A DNA stretch of 64,000 nt from Dendrophyllia cribrosa (GCA_024195265.1 JAJLRJ010000005.1:37720207-37784206); one strand, 5' to 3'. Positions 21,109 to 33,245 are shown, counted from the first letter of the stretch. Numbers and translations are program-made. Notes: generated from the sequence alone by a model not told the origin.

Positions 21109-21725
21109 GTGCTGTAATTTACTGCTACTATAATAAAGGACAAGAGTTTAGATTATCCACGAAATAAGCCGGAATTGTGTTCTTCTCGAAGCTTTAATGT
21201 TTTTTATCCCGGTGACAGGACTGGCTTGTTCAAAATGGGAAATCAGTTATAACTAACTATTCCTACTACCACCTTCGTGCAGACCTCTAGCCTTATTTTC
21301 ACAAAGTGTACATGCGTATTATGAAGAAATAACAATACCTCTTTCTGCAGGACTAAAACTAGATGTTTGCTACCGTTGTTAGCATTAATCGCATACAATC
21401 CATACCTCTTTCAGAAACACACACGAAATAAGGTTTATCCTTATACGCCACAGCTGATTACTCAGTCCTAAGCAAGAGAAAATTATCAAAGAGAACAGAA
21501 CTCCCGTGTCCGTGTAATTAGTTCCTTTATCGTTGTATTTCTTTTTATTGTTGTATATGGAGCATATATAACCTACTCCCCAAAATTTTTCCTCATATGT
21601 TATAAATAGTATATGAGGTACCCTATTGAAATAAAGGCATCTAGTGTATCTATAAGCATCAAGAATGCCATGTTAAAATATAAAGTTGGCTAGTAACACA
21701 CAATCTATCTCCCAAAAGAAACAAT

Positions 21726-22095
21726 TTAATATTTGTGTAGAAACTGGATTAATCTCCGGCCATGTGGGCCTCCTGTAGCTTTTGTATGACTTATTATTAC
21801 CTTTACTTACTTTCATCACTGTTTCCCAACAGCTGTCCCCACCACCCATCCCAGAATGTGACCTCAAAAACAAACCTCGAATGTCAGGAATGAAGCTGAT
21901 CACTGCAACCCCTTCCCTGGGTTTTTGCGATGTTATAATATATATGAAATAATTTCTCCTATTTGTAAAAGCCTACTATTCCACTACGGAGTGTCTAGTG
22001 TTAAAACTACAAATGTAATGCCTGTACTGTTCTACCGAGTTGTTCAACAACGCGATTTTTAATTTATAATCTGAATTTTTAAATTTGTCCACTAA
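21726..22095. other. Non-coding, contains a dispersed repeat
   Basis: 21800-21910 resembles 51500-51615 (CTGTC, CCCACC, GTGACCTC, GATCA in the same order). No gene seen. Confidence 0.5.
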
Positions 22096-22099
22096 CATG

Positions 22100-23480
22100 T
22101 ATGTTTATGTCGCTAGTGAGAACCAGGCTTAAAATTGACCCTTATGCGTATGCTTTTGCTTATTCTTGAGCTAATATGCTTATGCTTATGCTTATATATG
22201 TCTGCGAGTGGACATGAGCTCTGTTTGCTTCATGCTTATGGTTGCGCGATATGTCTCTGTCGCTAGACGAGTGAACAAATCCATTTCAGGTAACTAGATA
22301 TCGGGCTAGATATACTTCAATCACAATTTTTTCAGCATCACCTTTGAACAAATATACCTAATGTTTTTCATGACTCTTCTATTCTTTGAATATTTATCAA
22401 TTCTATTTTTAATTATCTCAAGCTCGGCAGATGTGTAAATATAATATTGAGGTTTCTTTAGAATACTATAATTTCGATTTATTAAAAACTGACAGGAGAC
22501 AGGTGATGTCGGGCAGAATTAGAACGAAAGGTGAATTATTTATCGTTTGTCAGTTCGGCCTCCTTCTACAGTCAAACTACCACATACAAGCCAGTCTTCG
22601 CCTTGAAATACAAAAAGGAAACTAAGAAAACCGACTGGAAAAGATCTGATCGATGAAAATACTCTTAGTGCTACTGGTGATACTATTTAAGAGGAATTTG
22701 GTCAGTTTTTCAAGTAATATTTCAAACCTTGTCCAACGTGCGCGATCACAGTTGAAAAGGTAAGTGACATGTTACGTTATCTTATAAAATGAAATTACCG
22801 AAATCTAGTTTGCCCGTATACTGAAATATGAATTTACACGACACCAATGCTTTATCTGGCTTCCAAAGGGAATTTAATGTTAAACAAGGGCAAAGCTTTC
22901 TCGTGTAAAGTCGAAGCAGTTGAATATAAATGAATCATTGTAATGCGTCCTTATTCCAGAGAAATGAATTTAATAAGGTGTAATCTAAAAATTCATCTCA
23001 ACGATGCATTATGTTTCTCTATTTTCCTTTATTTCCAATTCCAATAATAATTAAAAAAAACCCAGAGCGCCATTTTAATTTACAAAAATATCACACAGAG
23101 AAACTTACACAATCCATATAAAAAAACTGGGGATCTATTTTAATTAATCCAGAGGTACTCTAATACGGCAAATTCGAAAGTACGATTTTGCCCACTTTAC
23201 TTGCGTCGTAGGAACTATGATTAGAGTACCGTAATGATTCGATTCAGCGCCCGAGGCGCTTATTTACTAGTTTGGCAGCTCAAGGGGTAGCACTTATTGG
23301 AGGGAGGGCGTTTATATATTAGGAAGGAGGCACGTATTACTTTTTTCAACAAAAAACACGCGAGTGTGAAAAAGCACTTTAATGAACAACAATGTTCAAT
23401 GCTCTTAGTCAGAATAATGAACGGTTACAATGGTTCGCTCCGTCAGAGTATAATTCGCTAATACATGATAAAAAGATAGG
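22100..23480 (+). repeat. Direct repeat partner of 31240-33130
   Basis: Shares in order: TTTATGTCGCTAGTGA, the CTTATGCTTATGC stretch, AGACGAGTGAACAAATCC, AAACTGACAGGAGACAGGTG, AATACTCTTAGTGCTACTGG, TAATGATTCGATTCAGCG and AACAAAAAACACGCGAG. The partner carries extra insertions and a very long G-tract. Confidence 0.8.
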
Positions 23481-24269
23481 CTAGCTGATGATAAACTTAA
23501 CTAAGGTGGAAGGTCGGAAATATGGAAGGCCAAATGGTGCAAAATTCAAGAACTCTAATTTGATCACATTCAAGGATAACGATCACATTCAACAACCACA
23601 TTCACATTCAACATATCTAAATTAATCAATTTCAACAGTCATCTCGATCACATTCAAGGTTACACATCACATTCAACAAACACATTCACATTCAACATAT
23701 GTAAATTATCAATCACATTCAACAGACATCTCGATCACATTCAAGAACATTTTTTAAATGTCAACATATCCCATAATGATTTGCGCTACTGTCGACGTAG
23801 CCAGTGGCTTGAAAATCATTCTTGGCTTGCACTTCATATCAAAATTCCGGAAGCATTGAAAAACAGATTTCGATTCCAAAATGTTTATGGAATTGTAGAG
23901 GGTTTAAAACTACACATCTGGGCCAAATTTTGAAGCGCCAGAGCATTTCGTTCAACAGTTAAAGGCGGACGAATATTAGACATTGTATTGAGCGGCTGAC
24001 GGGCAATTACGCAAAAATCCCATCACAAAAGATTGGATTCACTATAAGTTCCATTAAATCGGCTTATAAGCATGTATGATGCAAAAATAACTTTCAACTG
24101 GTTCAATTTTGTTTATTTTCACAGCTTATCTGAAATAGCGTGACGAATTGCGTGACCTTTCCAAATCGGAAGCAAAACATCGTTAAAACCTGAAACTTTT
24201 GGTGAATGATTGTAACACTGGTATCTACATACCTTGTTACAAACAGCATGAAGCTTTCCCAGTGAGATG

Positions 24270-24790
24270 TCTGAGAGATTTGCGCCTTTAGCTCACAGCT
24301 AGTAGCTATGAGTTTGTTCTCTTCCATGACATTGACCTTTTGATTTCCGCGTATTTATATCTCTCATATTGATAGGAGGATTTCATGCTGTCCAGAGCCG
24401 TTTATAAAATTATATTATTTATTTTATATGCCGTTGTACGGTGCAAGCTCTATTGGCATACATTGCGGTTTCTTCGGCTCACTTTTGTTGCAAGACACTA
24501 AATCACGGCCTGAGAAATTTAACAATCCTAGCGCTTTCAAAGCGATAACAAACTTTAGCCGATACTGAGTATTTATCTTGCAACAAAAGTGAGCCAAAGA
24601 AACCGCAATGTATGCCAATTGCGCTAGCACTGAACAATGCATAAAGAAATAATATAATTTTAACGGCCCTGGACAGCATGAAATCCTCCCGGCTATCAGT
24701 TTGAGATCTGCCGAGATCAAAAGGTCAATATAATTGAAGAGAACAAATTCATAGCTGTGATTTAAAGGCGAGTGGGAGTCGTGTTCATCC
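24270..24790. repeat. Large imperfect palindrome inside the long-TIR element
   Basis: Centred near 24535. Matching arms include GGAGGATTTCATGCTGTCC / GGACAGCATGAAATCCTCC, TTGTTCTCTTC / GAAGAGAACAA, and an inner 43-bp pair starting TTGGCATACATTGCGG (24453-24494 with 24577-24620). Confidence 0.8.
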
Positions 24791-24825
24791 TGTCTATTTT
24801 GCGTCGACAGTAGCGCAAAACATTT

Positions 24826-24939
24826 AACTATTATAGCGCGAAAGCGCGCGTGATATCGCCAAATACTTAGCCGACGAGGCCGTAGGCCGAGTCGGCTAAA
24901 ATTAGGCGATATCACGCCAGCTTGAGCGCTATAATAGTT
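24826..24939. mobile_element. Foldback element, AACTATTATAGCGC ends
   Basis: AACTATTATAGCGC is mirrored by GCGCTATAATAGTT, with inner GTGATATCGCC / GGCGATATCAC and TTAGCCGAC / GTCGGCTAA pairs around GAGGCCGTAGGCCGAG. A related half-copy occurs at about 25105. Confidence 0.8.
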
Positions 24940-26385
24940 TTATAATTCAACACATTGATAACACAAGGCACAGTTTGAAGAGAAAATATCGCCGACAAGC
25001 CTTTTATTTTAAAAAAAGCTTACATATGTTTTAACGCGCGAAACTTGCAACATCACACAGTTCAGGAATGAAAGTGGCGCCTTTATCAATATTGCGCAAA
25101 CTTGAACACTATAACTGTTTTATAATTCAACACATTGATAACAAATCACCGTTTCGAGAAAAATGTCATTGAGATATACAACCTTTCATTAAGTAAAAAG
25201 GCTAACAACAATATTTTACCTCGGACCATTTCTTAAACAACAAACAGCGAATGCCGAAACTTTTGCCAAGCTAAAATTAATTTAGCGTACACAATCAGTT
25301 GAGAGTTTCTACGAAGAGCTTTCGTCTACTCAAAGAACGGGACAGAGTAGTGACTACAAGAATTAAAACACAGTAAATGGAATAGAATGTCTTAGTTACA
25401 AGTGTTTCGTATCTTAAAAAGTTCAATTCAGAATCAAAACAAATTGAACAAACACACGGCTACGAACCTAAACATAGCGGCGAAAAGTCGGAAAGAACTG
25501 CAGCGTACAAAAATTCACAGCTAAAGGATACAAGAAACGGTTAAAACATCGTACCTGTAGTTGATTTGGCTTTTTATTCCCTTCCATCAGCACCAAATTT
25601 TCAAACATCGAAGTACAAGCTGAGTCGATCAATGTTGTTTACAAACTTGCTCGTTTTTTAGCTCCTACAGCCGTAATGACGAGATCAGAAACTTTTCTGA
25701 GAAAGCATCAAGTCTATATCATATTCCAGAGGTGATTACCAAAGGAATTTTACGAAAATTGTGCTCCTTCATTCACTCCTTGTCGAGCGGTTAAACTTTG
25801 AACCAGTTTTCATTCAGCTATGCCAAGAAACACTGCGACCGCGACAACGCGAAAATTTCGCGCCTTTTTTGTCCTGACCAATCATGTGAACAATATTTTT
25901 TCTCTTTTCTTTTCTTCTCTTTTTTTCTTTCTTTTCCCTTTTTTAACTAATAGTTCACGCACTTTTTCGCCCAAAAACACGAAATTGCTGGCAGCAGTCA
26001 TTTTCACTTTCCTTCAAAATACCAAATTTACCGCCATCGCTGGTTATACGTCATGTGGACATAACATATATCGATAACTTTTTGACCATATTTGGGCAGT
26101 GTATCAATGTGTTGAATTATAATATGGGATATGTTCACATTTAAATAATGTTCTTGAATGTGATCGAGATGTCTGTTGAATGTGATTGATAATTTACATA
26201 TGTTGAATGTGAATGTGCTTGTTGAATGTGATGTGTGACCTTGAATGTGATCGAGAATGACTGTTGAAATTGATTAATTTAGATATGTTGAATGTGAATG
26301 TGGTTGTTGAATGTGATCGTTATACTTTAATGTGATCAAATTAGAGTTCTTGAATTTTGCACCATTTGGCCTTCCATAATCGGAA

Positions 26386-27160
26386 GCACAAGAATTAAGA
26401 TTGCATGACGACTGGGCTAGTTTTCAATTTTAGCAATTCTCAAAAATAGTATTACGTGACCGTCTGCACAGTACATTTAGACTGTACAAAAGCTCACAAA
26501 AACAACTTTTTCTCCGTGTAGAATAACTAGTATGACCAATTTCCGAATAAAATACACCTGTTGCGATTCGAAAATTGCCCAAGAAACTGATTTGGAAATC
26601 AAAATTGCAAAAATTACACGGACATCATTGCATAAGGTCACGCGAGTAAAGCCTATAAAATGCAAGTCTTGTTTTGTTTTGATAAAATCGCTTTTCAACC
26701 TATGTAATGAATGAACAAAACACATAAAAATAGACAAAATCTTCTTTTGAAAAATGTTATCCAAATATCCGTTAGTTTAATCGAATTTCGTGTTAAACTT
26801 TACACTACATGTACAATCTGCAACCAATCAAAGACTAAGGTGGATGCTGTCTTTACTCAGCGTTTTTTATTCTTAAGTCTAAGAGCGTGAAATGTTTGTA
26901 AAGTAAAATTGAAATTTTGTGTTGTAAGCTAAATGACGCAAATTGGAAGAAAATGTCGTATCTTCCCGGAATTTAGTCTGCTTAAGTTCAATAAAACATA
27001 CATCAGTGTTTGAATGTAAAATGCGTTCAGCATAAATCAAATTTAAAAGTGCAAGTAAAAATTCCCCGCGTTCTAATTGTTTAAGTTATATCTTCAACTC
27101 AATATTAATACAAACTTAATTCAAACAATTAGTCAAAACCTAATTTAAGTTATGTTACAT
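26386..27160. other. Non-coding 5' flank of the GPCR gene
   Basis: 26400-26790 is an inverted relative of the tandem repeat at 48951-49820. The rest is AT-rich and shows no clear promoter. Confidence 0.55.
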
Positions 27161-27174
27161 CTTTTTTCCTGCAG
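27161..27174 (+). promoter_or_regulatory. 3' splice site in the GPCR 5' UTR
   Basis: CTTTTTTCCTGCAG, a strong polypyrimidine tract plus AG 33 bases before the GPCR start codon. This implies an upstream non-coding exon. Confidence 0.6.
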
Positions 27175-27207
27175 ATCACATCCCATTCCAGAAAAAATTA
27201 AACAAAG

Positions 27208-28278
27208 ATGTCGTCAGACAATAAAACTCAATTAGACCTACACGCAATCCTAGCAAAGGAGTTATCAATGCGAAGTAAAGCAGAGATCTTCTCGGAACTA
27301 CTTTTATTACTCTTAGTGGGTCTGACTGGACTATGCGGAAACTTCCTCATTTGCTTGGTGATATGCAAGACTTCATCTCTAAGGACAACCTCTAATTATT
27401 ACATAGCTTTCTTGAGTGCTCAAGACTGGTTGATTTCTCTATTCACATTGGTGTTTGTTCCCGAGGTAGTAATCAAAGGAAAATGGACATTCAGTAAATC
27501 AGCTTGCCAATTTCAAGGTTTCGCCACGGCAATGCTGGCGACGGGGTCAATTTATGCCATGACGCTTATAGCGATAAATCGATGTTTCATCATGGTCAAA
27601 TCGAACTGCCATCGAAGATACTTTACTAAGAAGAACATATGTTTATCGATCGTTTTTGCATGGATCTTGGCTTGTAACTTTCCGTTGTCTTACATCTTTC
27701 AAGGCAATAGTTTCGACTTTCACCCCGGAAAAGCCATCTGTATCTTCGATGTTAGTAAGTTAAATCTGATCCACGCTATCCTAACTGGTTTTATCAATAT
27801 ACAGTTCCCATATATCATCATTTCCCTCTGTTATTTTAAGATTTACCGTAAAGTAACGCAACACAACGCGCAACTGAAGGAGCGTCACAATGAAGGAATT
27901 AACAGAAATACCGGCCAAATCTCAGCTCAAGATATAAGAATTACCAAAATATTGTTTGCCATTGTCTTGGCTTTTACATTTTGTTGGATTCCATTTCTAG
28001 TCATTGATCTACTCGGAGTATTTTATGGTCAATTTTTTGCTCCGCGCTTGGTATATGTGCTGTATAGCATCATGGCCGGGAGCTCCGCCGCCGTTAGCCC
28101 AGTACTTTATGGAGCCTTTAACAGAGAGCTGAGGAAAGAAATTACCAAGTTATCGAAAAGTATGCAGTATTTTGTCAACAGAAGGGCTAAAGTCAGGCAT
28201 CAGTCTTCAAAGAAACATCAAATGGCAAGCGAGCGTCCAATTCAAAACATAGGCAAGCAACGCGTGCATAATCCATGA
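27208..28278 (+). CDS. Class A (rhodopsin-like) G-protein-coupled receptor, intact
   Basis: 356 codons in one exon. Seven membrane segments. TM1 with GLCGNFLICLVI (about residues 38-50), TM2 with FLSAQDWLISLF (conserved Asp), a Cys before TM3 (SKSACQFQG) pairing with AICIFD in loop 2, TM3 end AINRCFIM where DRY is expected, TM6 FTFCWIPFLV (FxxCWxP), TM7 SPVLYGAFN in place of NPxxY. A basic C-tail follows. It should sit in the plasma membrane and couple a small ligand to G proteins. The ligand cannot be told. NRC and SPxxY variants and overall look recall the melatonin-receptor-like orphan receptors expanded in cnidarians. The ATG at 27208 is preceded by a good splice acceptor, suggesting a 5' UTR intron. 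It lies alone in the centre of the inverted duplication. Confidence 0.93.
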   Translation: MSSDNKTQLDLHAILAKELSMRSKAEIFSELLLLLLVGLTGLCGNFLICLVICKTSSLRTTSNYYIAFLSAQDWLISLFTLVFVPEVVIKGKWTFSKSACQFQGFATAMLATGSIYAMTLIAINRCFIMVKSNCHRRYFTKKNICLSIVFAWILACNFPLSYIFQGNSFDFHPGKAICIFDVSKLNLIHAILTGFINIQFPYIIISLCYFKIYRKVTQHNAQLKERHNEGINRNTGQISAQDIRITKILFAIVLAFTFCWIPFLVIDLLGVFYGQFFAPRLVYVLYSIMAGSSAAVSPVLYGAFNRELRKEITKLSKSMQYFVNRRAKVRHQSSKKHQMASERPIQNIGKQRVHNP

Positions 28279-28339
28279 GGTTTTTATTGTCAAGACGAAT
28301 GCCAAGTGATTCCAATTAATCGCAATCATTATAGCTTCC

Positions 28340-28763
28340 CAGCTAAGGGCGGATCCAGGAATTTTAAAATGAGGGGGTCGGAAAAATGTGCATGGGAGAC
28401 AATGGGTGTGTCACATTTGGTGCGCTTGCGCGCGCCTTTCTACAGGGGTCCGGGGTATACCACCCGGAAAGTTTGATAATTTAAGTCCTCTGAGATGTAA
28501 TCTGGTGCATTCTGGGCGCTCAAATTCGGCAATATTGAACAAGAAACTGCTGAAATATTTAATGAAATGCAAATGTGGTTGTGGTCAAACATGACTTGAA
28601 TCAACTCGAACTTTTTTTACAAACGAAATCCAAGGAGTTGTATGAGAGCTAACTAAGCTAAAGTCATCCATCTCAAAATAAAATCCGATAGACGCTGTTT
28701 AAAATAACAAAAATCGGCTGTTTAAAAAAACAAAAATCGGCCCCTTCATTAAATCCGCCCCTG
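28340..28763. mobile_element. hAT-like MITE with CAGGGGCGGAT ends
   Basis: Left CAGCTAAGGGCGGATCC and right ATCCGCCCCTG are inverted. CTTCC lies on both sides. CAGGGGCGGAT-type ends are typical of hAT-derived MITEs. Non-coding. Confidence 0.65.
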
Positions 28764-29575
28764 CTTCCTACAAGCTATGATAGTAAATAGAAAATGAAAA
28801 AAAAAAACACTCGATTTGAATGAAAATAATATAATACAGACAATCATTAGTACACTATAGTTGAAATCTATAACGCCAAGTTCACCCTGTAATTTGTTTT
28901 CCATCATGCAATGCTGTAATATCATGTCCGAATATTGTTTTTGATGTTGCAATTGGGCATTAAGGTTAGGTTAGTGTCCGTGGTTTCTTGAGTTATATTT
29001 CTTTTTGTGAACTTTGTTTGCATGTCACAACTGGTAATGGTTATGTGGTCCTCTTGTCTTGTTTCTACAGCAAGTTTAGTACATTCGACTCATCTAAAAT
29101 TTCACCTGGTTTTTACTATCAAAATATCTAACAAGAGCCTCGTAAAACAATGTGTTACTGTTGTCTTAACTACACCTGTACCACCACTTCAAAATAGTGT
29201 CAATTGGTTCTCGTCATTTTTAACAGAGTAGTAACGCATGGTAAAAAAAATCCGTTTTTTCTCTGTTCAGAGATTGATCTAATTGTCTGTAACTGTTATC
29301 ATCCATATGATTAATTACCAGCTTTTCATTATCATTTGCAGTAGGCAAAATTCCAACATTACTTAAAAGATTGTACTCTTGGTGATATGATATTTATCTA
29401 AACCTGGGTTAAAACAACCGGACAGTTCACTGTACTGTGTTTCTTCGAACCCACCTAGATCCTACTCATTACTTATATATATGTTGTGAAGACGAAGTTA
29501 CAACATCTAACTGATTACGTTCCTTATTTCTTTTTGTAACAGTTCTCCATTATTTTCATAAGGCTGTTTTCTTTC
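28764..29575. other. Non-coding stretch, no gene recognised
   Basis: AT-rich, short ORFs only. No repeats noticed. Confidence 0.5.
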
Positions 29576-29579
29576 GAAT

Positions 29580-29749
29580 ATATATGTTGTGGTTTAAATT
29601 TTTCTTTGGTTTAAAAATTTTCAAACCAGTTTGATTTTGATTTTCCTTTGTCTCAGATTCATTATCATAATGTGACACAAAAGAAAACAAAAATTGAACT
29701 GGTTTAAAAAAATTTAAAGCAAAGAAAAATTTGAACCACAACATATATA
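29580..29749. mobile_element. Foldback MITE, TTGTGGTTTAAATTTTTC arms
   Basis: TATATGTTGTGGTTTAAATT at the left is mirrored by TTTGAACCACAACATATA at the right. Arms of about 75 bp run to the centre. Confidence 0.85.
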
Positions 29750-31235
29750 ACACACAATACTTGGTAAAATCTCTCTTGATAAGTTTCACAATTTAGAATT
29801 GAATATTTGCTTTCATTTATGCAGTGGGGTATAAAGTATCAACTGCTCTCTGCAATAATTTTCAGGATACTTTTTTATTAAACCTATTAACTAATAAATT
29901 GTTTTCTTGAATTCCTTTTCTTAGGTTTCTCTATAAGGCCTTTATTCACTAAATAATGCTTAGCCTATGGATATATGGCTTTGTCAGGCCAAATATTTTC
30001 GTATGAACAAACGAAAGCTCGCTTGTGCGTTTTGTTACAACAAATTTAACAAATATTTCAGAGTATACTGTTCTAAATATTAAATCGTTCTTAAATTAAG
30101 AACTGAAAGAACAGCGGTCAGCTAAGCGCAAGAGCCTTGGTTCATCCGGACCATAAGATTTCGTACGAGTACTTAACTATGAGAATTTTACTTTTAAAAA
30201 GAAATTCAACTTTACCGTAAAAGATTTTCTTTTCTTAATTCAAAATGCACAATCCTATCGCCCGGACAACTTCTCCATCATCGCGGAGTTAATCGCATTT
30301 TTTCTGATAGTGGCACTTGGTAAGTAGGAGACACCTCGTACACGTAACATTCCAACATGACACAGATTGTAGTATCCATTTAATATAGTTACGTAGCAGT
30401 GCCGGCGGACAAAATTTAAAATAAAGAAACAATTTATCGCAACTTAAAATGACGTCACAAACAAATGCTTGCATTACATCAATGTAGAAAATAAATTAAT
30501 AATAATTTATACAGAAACAAGAAGCTGTACACAGCTTGAACTCGTGGCGTCTTTAACCCACTGCAGTATTGATTCCCGATTGTTTTGATTATTAATTTAT
30601 TATTAAAATTATGTTTAAAAAGTAAGACTAAACTACATTCACTAACATTCAATAACCGACACTTGAAACCTTGATCGCTAAGCAACTGACAAGTTACGTT
30701 AAACACAAAACTTGCCGTAACACTCCCACAGCAATAAACGGTGAACACAACATCAAACGGTCCTGTCTTTATCCATGAACGCCTTACATTGTCTTGAAAA
30801 CTTCCACGCTGTAATTATTCCTTCTGCTTCTCAAGTCAACACTCGGCGAGATTTTGCTGCCATCTTGAAATCAAGAGCGAGATCACGAGGTCGCGTGTGA
30901 ACTAATCAGACCGGTGAAAGTAAAACGTGCGTGCTTAAATTTGCATGCACTAACGTGAAACAAACAAAAAACACCTCTGGCCAGGATTGTTGATTAGAGA
31001 CGAATAAATCAGTTCTGAACAACTCTGAATTTAATTTGATTGATTCTTTTTAACAGTTAGAATTATTTTAAAAATCAACTGTCCTGCCAAACAGTTCAAC
31101 CGCCAGCAAATGGTTACAGCCAACATATCTCAGGAACATACCCACAATTCCCCTTACGCGGACCCAGTCTTCTGGTCCGTGCCGGCAAAATAGCTATGTC
31201 GCTCTGTTCCGCGATGCTACATTGTTAGAATACCA
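29750..31235. other. Non-coding stretch, no gene recognised
   Basis: Short ORFs (up to 89 codons) without domains. A small inverted ATAATTTAT / AATTTATTATTA cluster near 30500-30610. Nothing more. Confidence 0.5.
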
Positions 31236-31637
31236 TTAGAAATTAATCCTTATGCCCCTGTGCTTATGGTTTTGGTTATACTTGAGTTCATGTTTATGCT
31301 TATGTCCGCGGGCGTGTTTTCACTGGACATAAGCGCTGCAGTCATGCTTCTGTCGCTTGACGAGTGAACAAATCCGTTTCAGGTAACTATAACATATACT
31401 TTAAATACAATATTTACCAAGTTTCTTTCTAATAATTTCAAGCTAGGCAGATGTGTAAATCCAATATTGAATTTTCTTTCAGAATATCTCGGGCCCGTAT
31501 TTACTGGACAAATTAAGCGCCGTTATGCTTGCGCTTATACTTATGCCTATGTTTTATGTCGCTAGTGAAAATCTGGCTTACGATTGATCCTGATGCTAAT
31601 GCATTTGCTTATGCTTGAGCTTATGCCTAAGGTGGGC

Positions 31638-32006
31638 AGACACAAGAGGTCATGTTGCAGGGACATGTCGCAGCGACATGTGGCAGAGACAAAAATTTGT
31701 GTTGTACACACTGAGGGACATGCAGCAGGGACAAAATCATAGCGTTTGCACACACTGATGAAATTGTTGCGGGGCATGTCCCAGGGACATGTTTCAGTGA
31801 CACATGTACATCCCTATGCGAACTGATGCTATCGTAATTGTGCATCACCAATTTTGGGGACATTTTGTCCCCGCGACGTGTCCCATGAAGGTCAACAAGT
31901 TGAACTATGTGCGACATGTCGCAGCGACAAAATGACCCCAAAATTGGTGTTGTACAATTATGATAGGTCGCTGCAACATGTTCCTGAGACATGTCCCCGC
32001 AACATT
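31638..32006. mobile_element. MITE built from GGGACATGT / GCGACATGT modules
   Basis: Words such as GGGACATGTC, GCAGCGACATGT, ACATGTCCC and CCAATTTTGGGG recur in both orientations over about 370 bp. The paralogous place in the 22.2-kb copy reads through without it. Confidence 0.7.
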
Positions 32007-32792
32007 TTCATGTATAAATATACCTAATGTTTTTATGACTTTTCTATTCTTTGAATTAATAATTTACCAAATTTTCTTTGTAATTTTTTCAAGCTAGGCA
32101 GATGGGTAAATACAATATTGAAGCTTCTTTATATTAAGAATATTATAATTTTGATTTATTAAAAACTGACAGGAGACAGGTGATGTTAGGCAGAGTAAGA
32201 ATCAAGGGTGAATTATTTATTGTTTATCAGTTGCTTCCTATCTGATTGATGAAAATACTCTTAGTGCTACTGGTGATAGGATTTAAGAGGATTTTGGTCA
32301 GTTTTTCAAGTAATATTTCAAACCCTTGTCCACACGCGCGATGTGGCACTTGAAAACGTAAGTGAGATGTTACGTTATCTTATAAAATCTATCATGAAAG
32401 TACTACAATTTAGTTTGCCCATGTGTTAAGCTTTACCTGGCTGCCAAAGAGAATTAAATGTTAGACAACTGCAAGGGCAAAGCTTTCTCGTGTAAAGTCG
32501 AACAGTTGAATATGAATGAGCCATTGTAATGCGTTCTTTATTCTAGAGAAATAAATGTCGTACGGTGTAATCTAAAAATTCGTCTTCGGGATGCAATGTT
32601 TCCCTATTTTTCTTCTATTTCCAATTCCAATAATAATTCAAAAAACACCCAGGGCGCCACTTTAATTAACAAAAATATCACACAGAGAACTCTGGGTAAC
32701 GGTTTTAATTAATCCATAGGTACTATATCACTACTGCGTAAGTACGAGTTTGCCCACTATACTTTGTTCGTCGTAGGAACGTTGATTATAAA

Positions 32793-32897
32793 ACCGTAAT
32801 GATTCGATTCAGCGTCCGGTGCGCTTATTTACGTTTGGCAGTTCAAGGGGTAAAGCTTATTGGAGAGAGGGCGTTGGGCGTTTATATGGGGTTATAT

Positions 32898-32967
<70 letters not shown>

Positions 32968-33245
32968 TTACTTTTTTTAACAAAAAACACGCGAGCGTGA
33001 AAAAGTACTTTTATAAAAAATAACAGAAAAAGTACAATGCTCATAGTCAGAACAACAAATGGCATATTCAGAACAACGGTAATGATGGTTAGTTTGGTCA
33101 GGACATAATTCGCTATTATACCTCAATGTCTTCAATGTCACTTTCTTCGGATAAGATAGCTTTTTGGCCAAGCATCTTCAAGGGTGGGGCGCTTATTAGA
33201 AAGGAGCACTTATTGGAAGAGGGCGCTAAACCGAATCATTACGGT
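32793..33245. mobile_element. MITE with ACCGTAATGATTCG ends (contains the G67 tract)
   Basis: ACCGTAATGATTCGATTCAG is mirrored by CGAATCATTACGGT after a GGGCGCTAAAC lead. A truncated relative starts at about 23231 and lacks its right end. Confidence 0.8.
32898..32964 (+). repeat. 67-base poly-G tract
   Basis: Uninterrupted G from 32898 to 32964 as written. The relative at about 23310 has TTAGGAAGGAGGCACG in its place. Exact length may reflect sequencing or assembly of a homopolymer. Confidence 0.85.

Larger units (their letters stand above)
7690..21725 (-). repeat. Block A: inverted copy of the 37.8-44.9 kb segment
   Basis: Read on the minus strand, landmark after landmark matches block B in order: 21.7-17.6 kb corresponds to 37.8-41.3 kb, and 12.07-7.69 kb to 41.3-44.9 kb. 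Matches include the PLAT signal-peptide exon, tRNA-like SINE heads, the GTTGTACAACAAA block (about 17960 / 40875) and the GAGAAGCTACATCGATGAATA block (about 11960 / 41395). About 5.5 kb (12.07-17.58 kb), including the DIRS element, is absent from B. Identity looks like roughly 75-90 percent by eye. Confidence 0.85.
23521..26378. mobile_element. 2.86-kb long-TIR DNA element with CACATTCAA subterminal repeats
   Basis: Ends TATGGAAGGCCAAATGGTGC and GCACCATTTGGCCTTCCATA are exact inverted repeats, continuing as about 230-bp inverted arms filled with CACATTCAA words (about nine per arm) in a two-fold higher-order repeat. TCGGAA flanks both sides (23514-23519, 26380-26385). A paralogous uninterrupted site reads AAGGTCGGAAGCATAAG (minus strand of 49853-49870). 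The interior has no transposase, only other repeats, so it is non-autonomous. Confidence 0.85.
31240..33130 (+). repeat. Direct repeat partner of 22100-23480
   Basis: Same order of landmarks as 22100-23480, interrupted by the ACATGT-rich element (31638-32006) and the 67-base G-tract. Confidence 0.8.

Noticed and set aside
23540..23760. CRISPR-like spaced repeats (CACATTCAA)
   Set aside because: Eukaryotic context, spacers are not unique, and the array is mirrored at 26150-26370 as a transposon terminal repeat.
24424..24915. 163-codon minus-strand ORF
   Set aside because: It runs across both arms of palindromic repeats, has no domain and no codon regularity.
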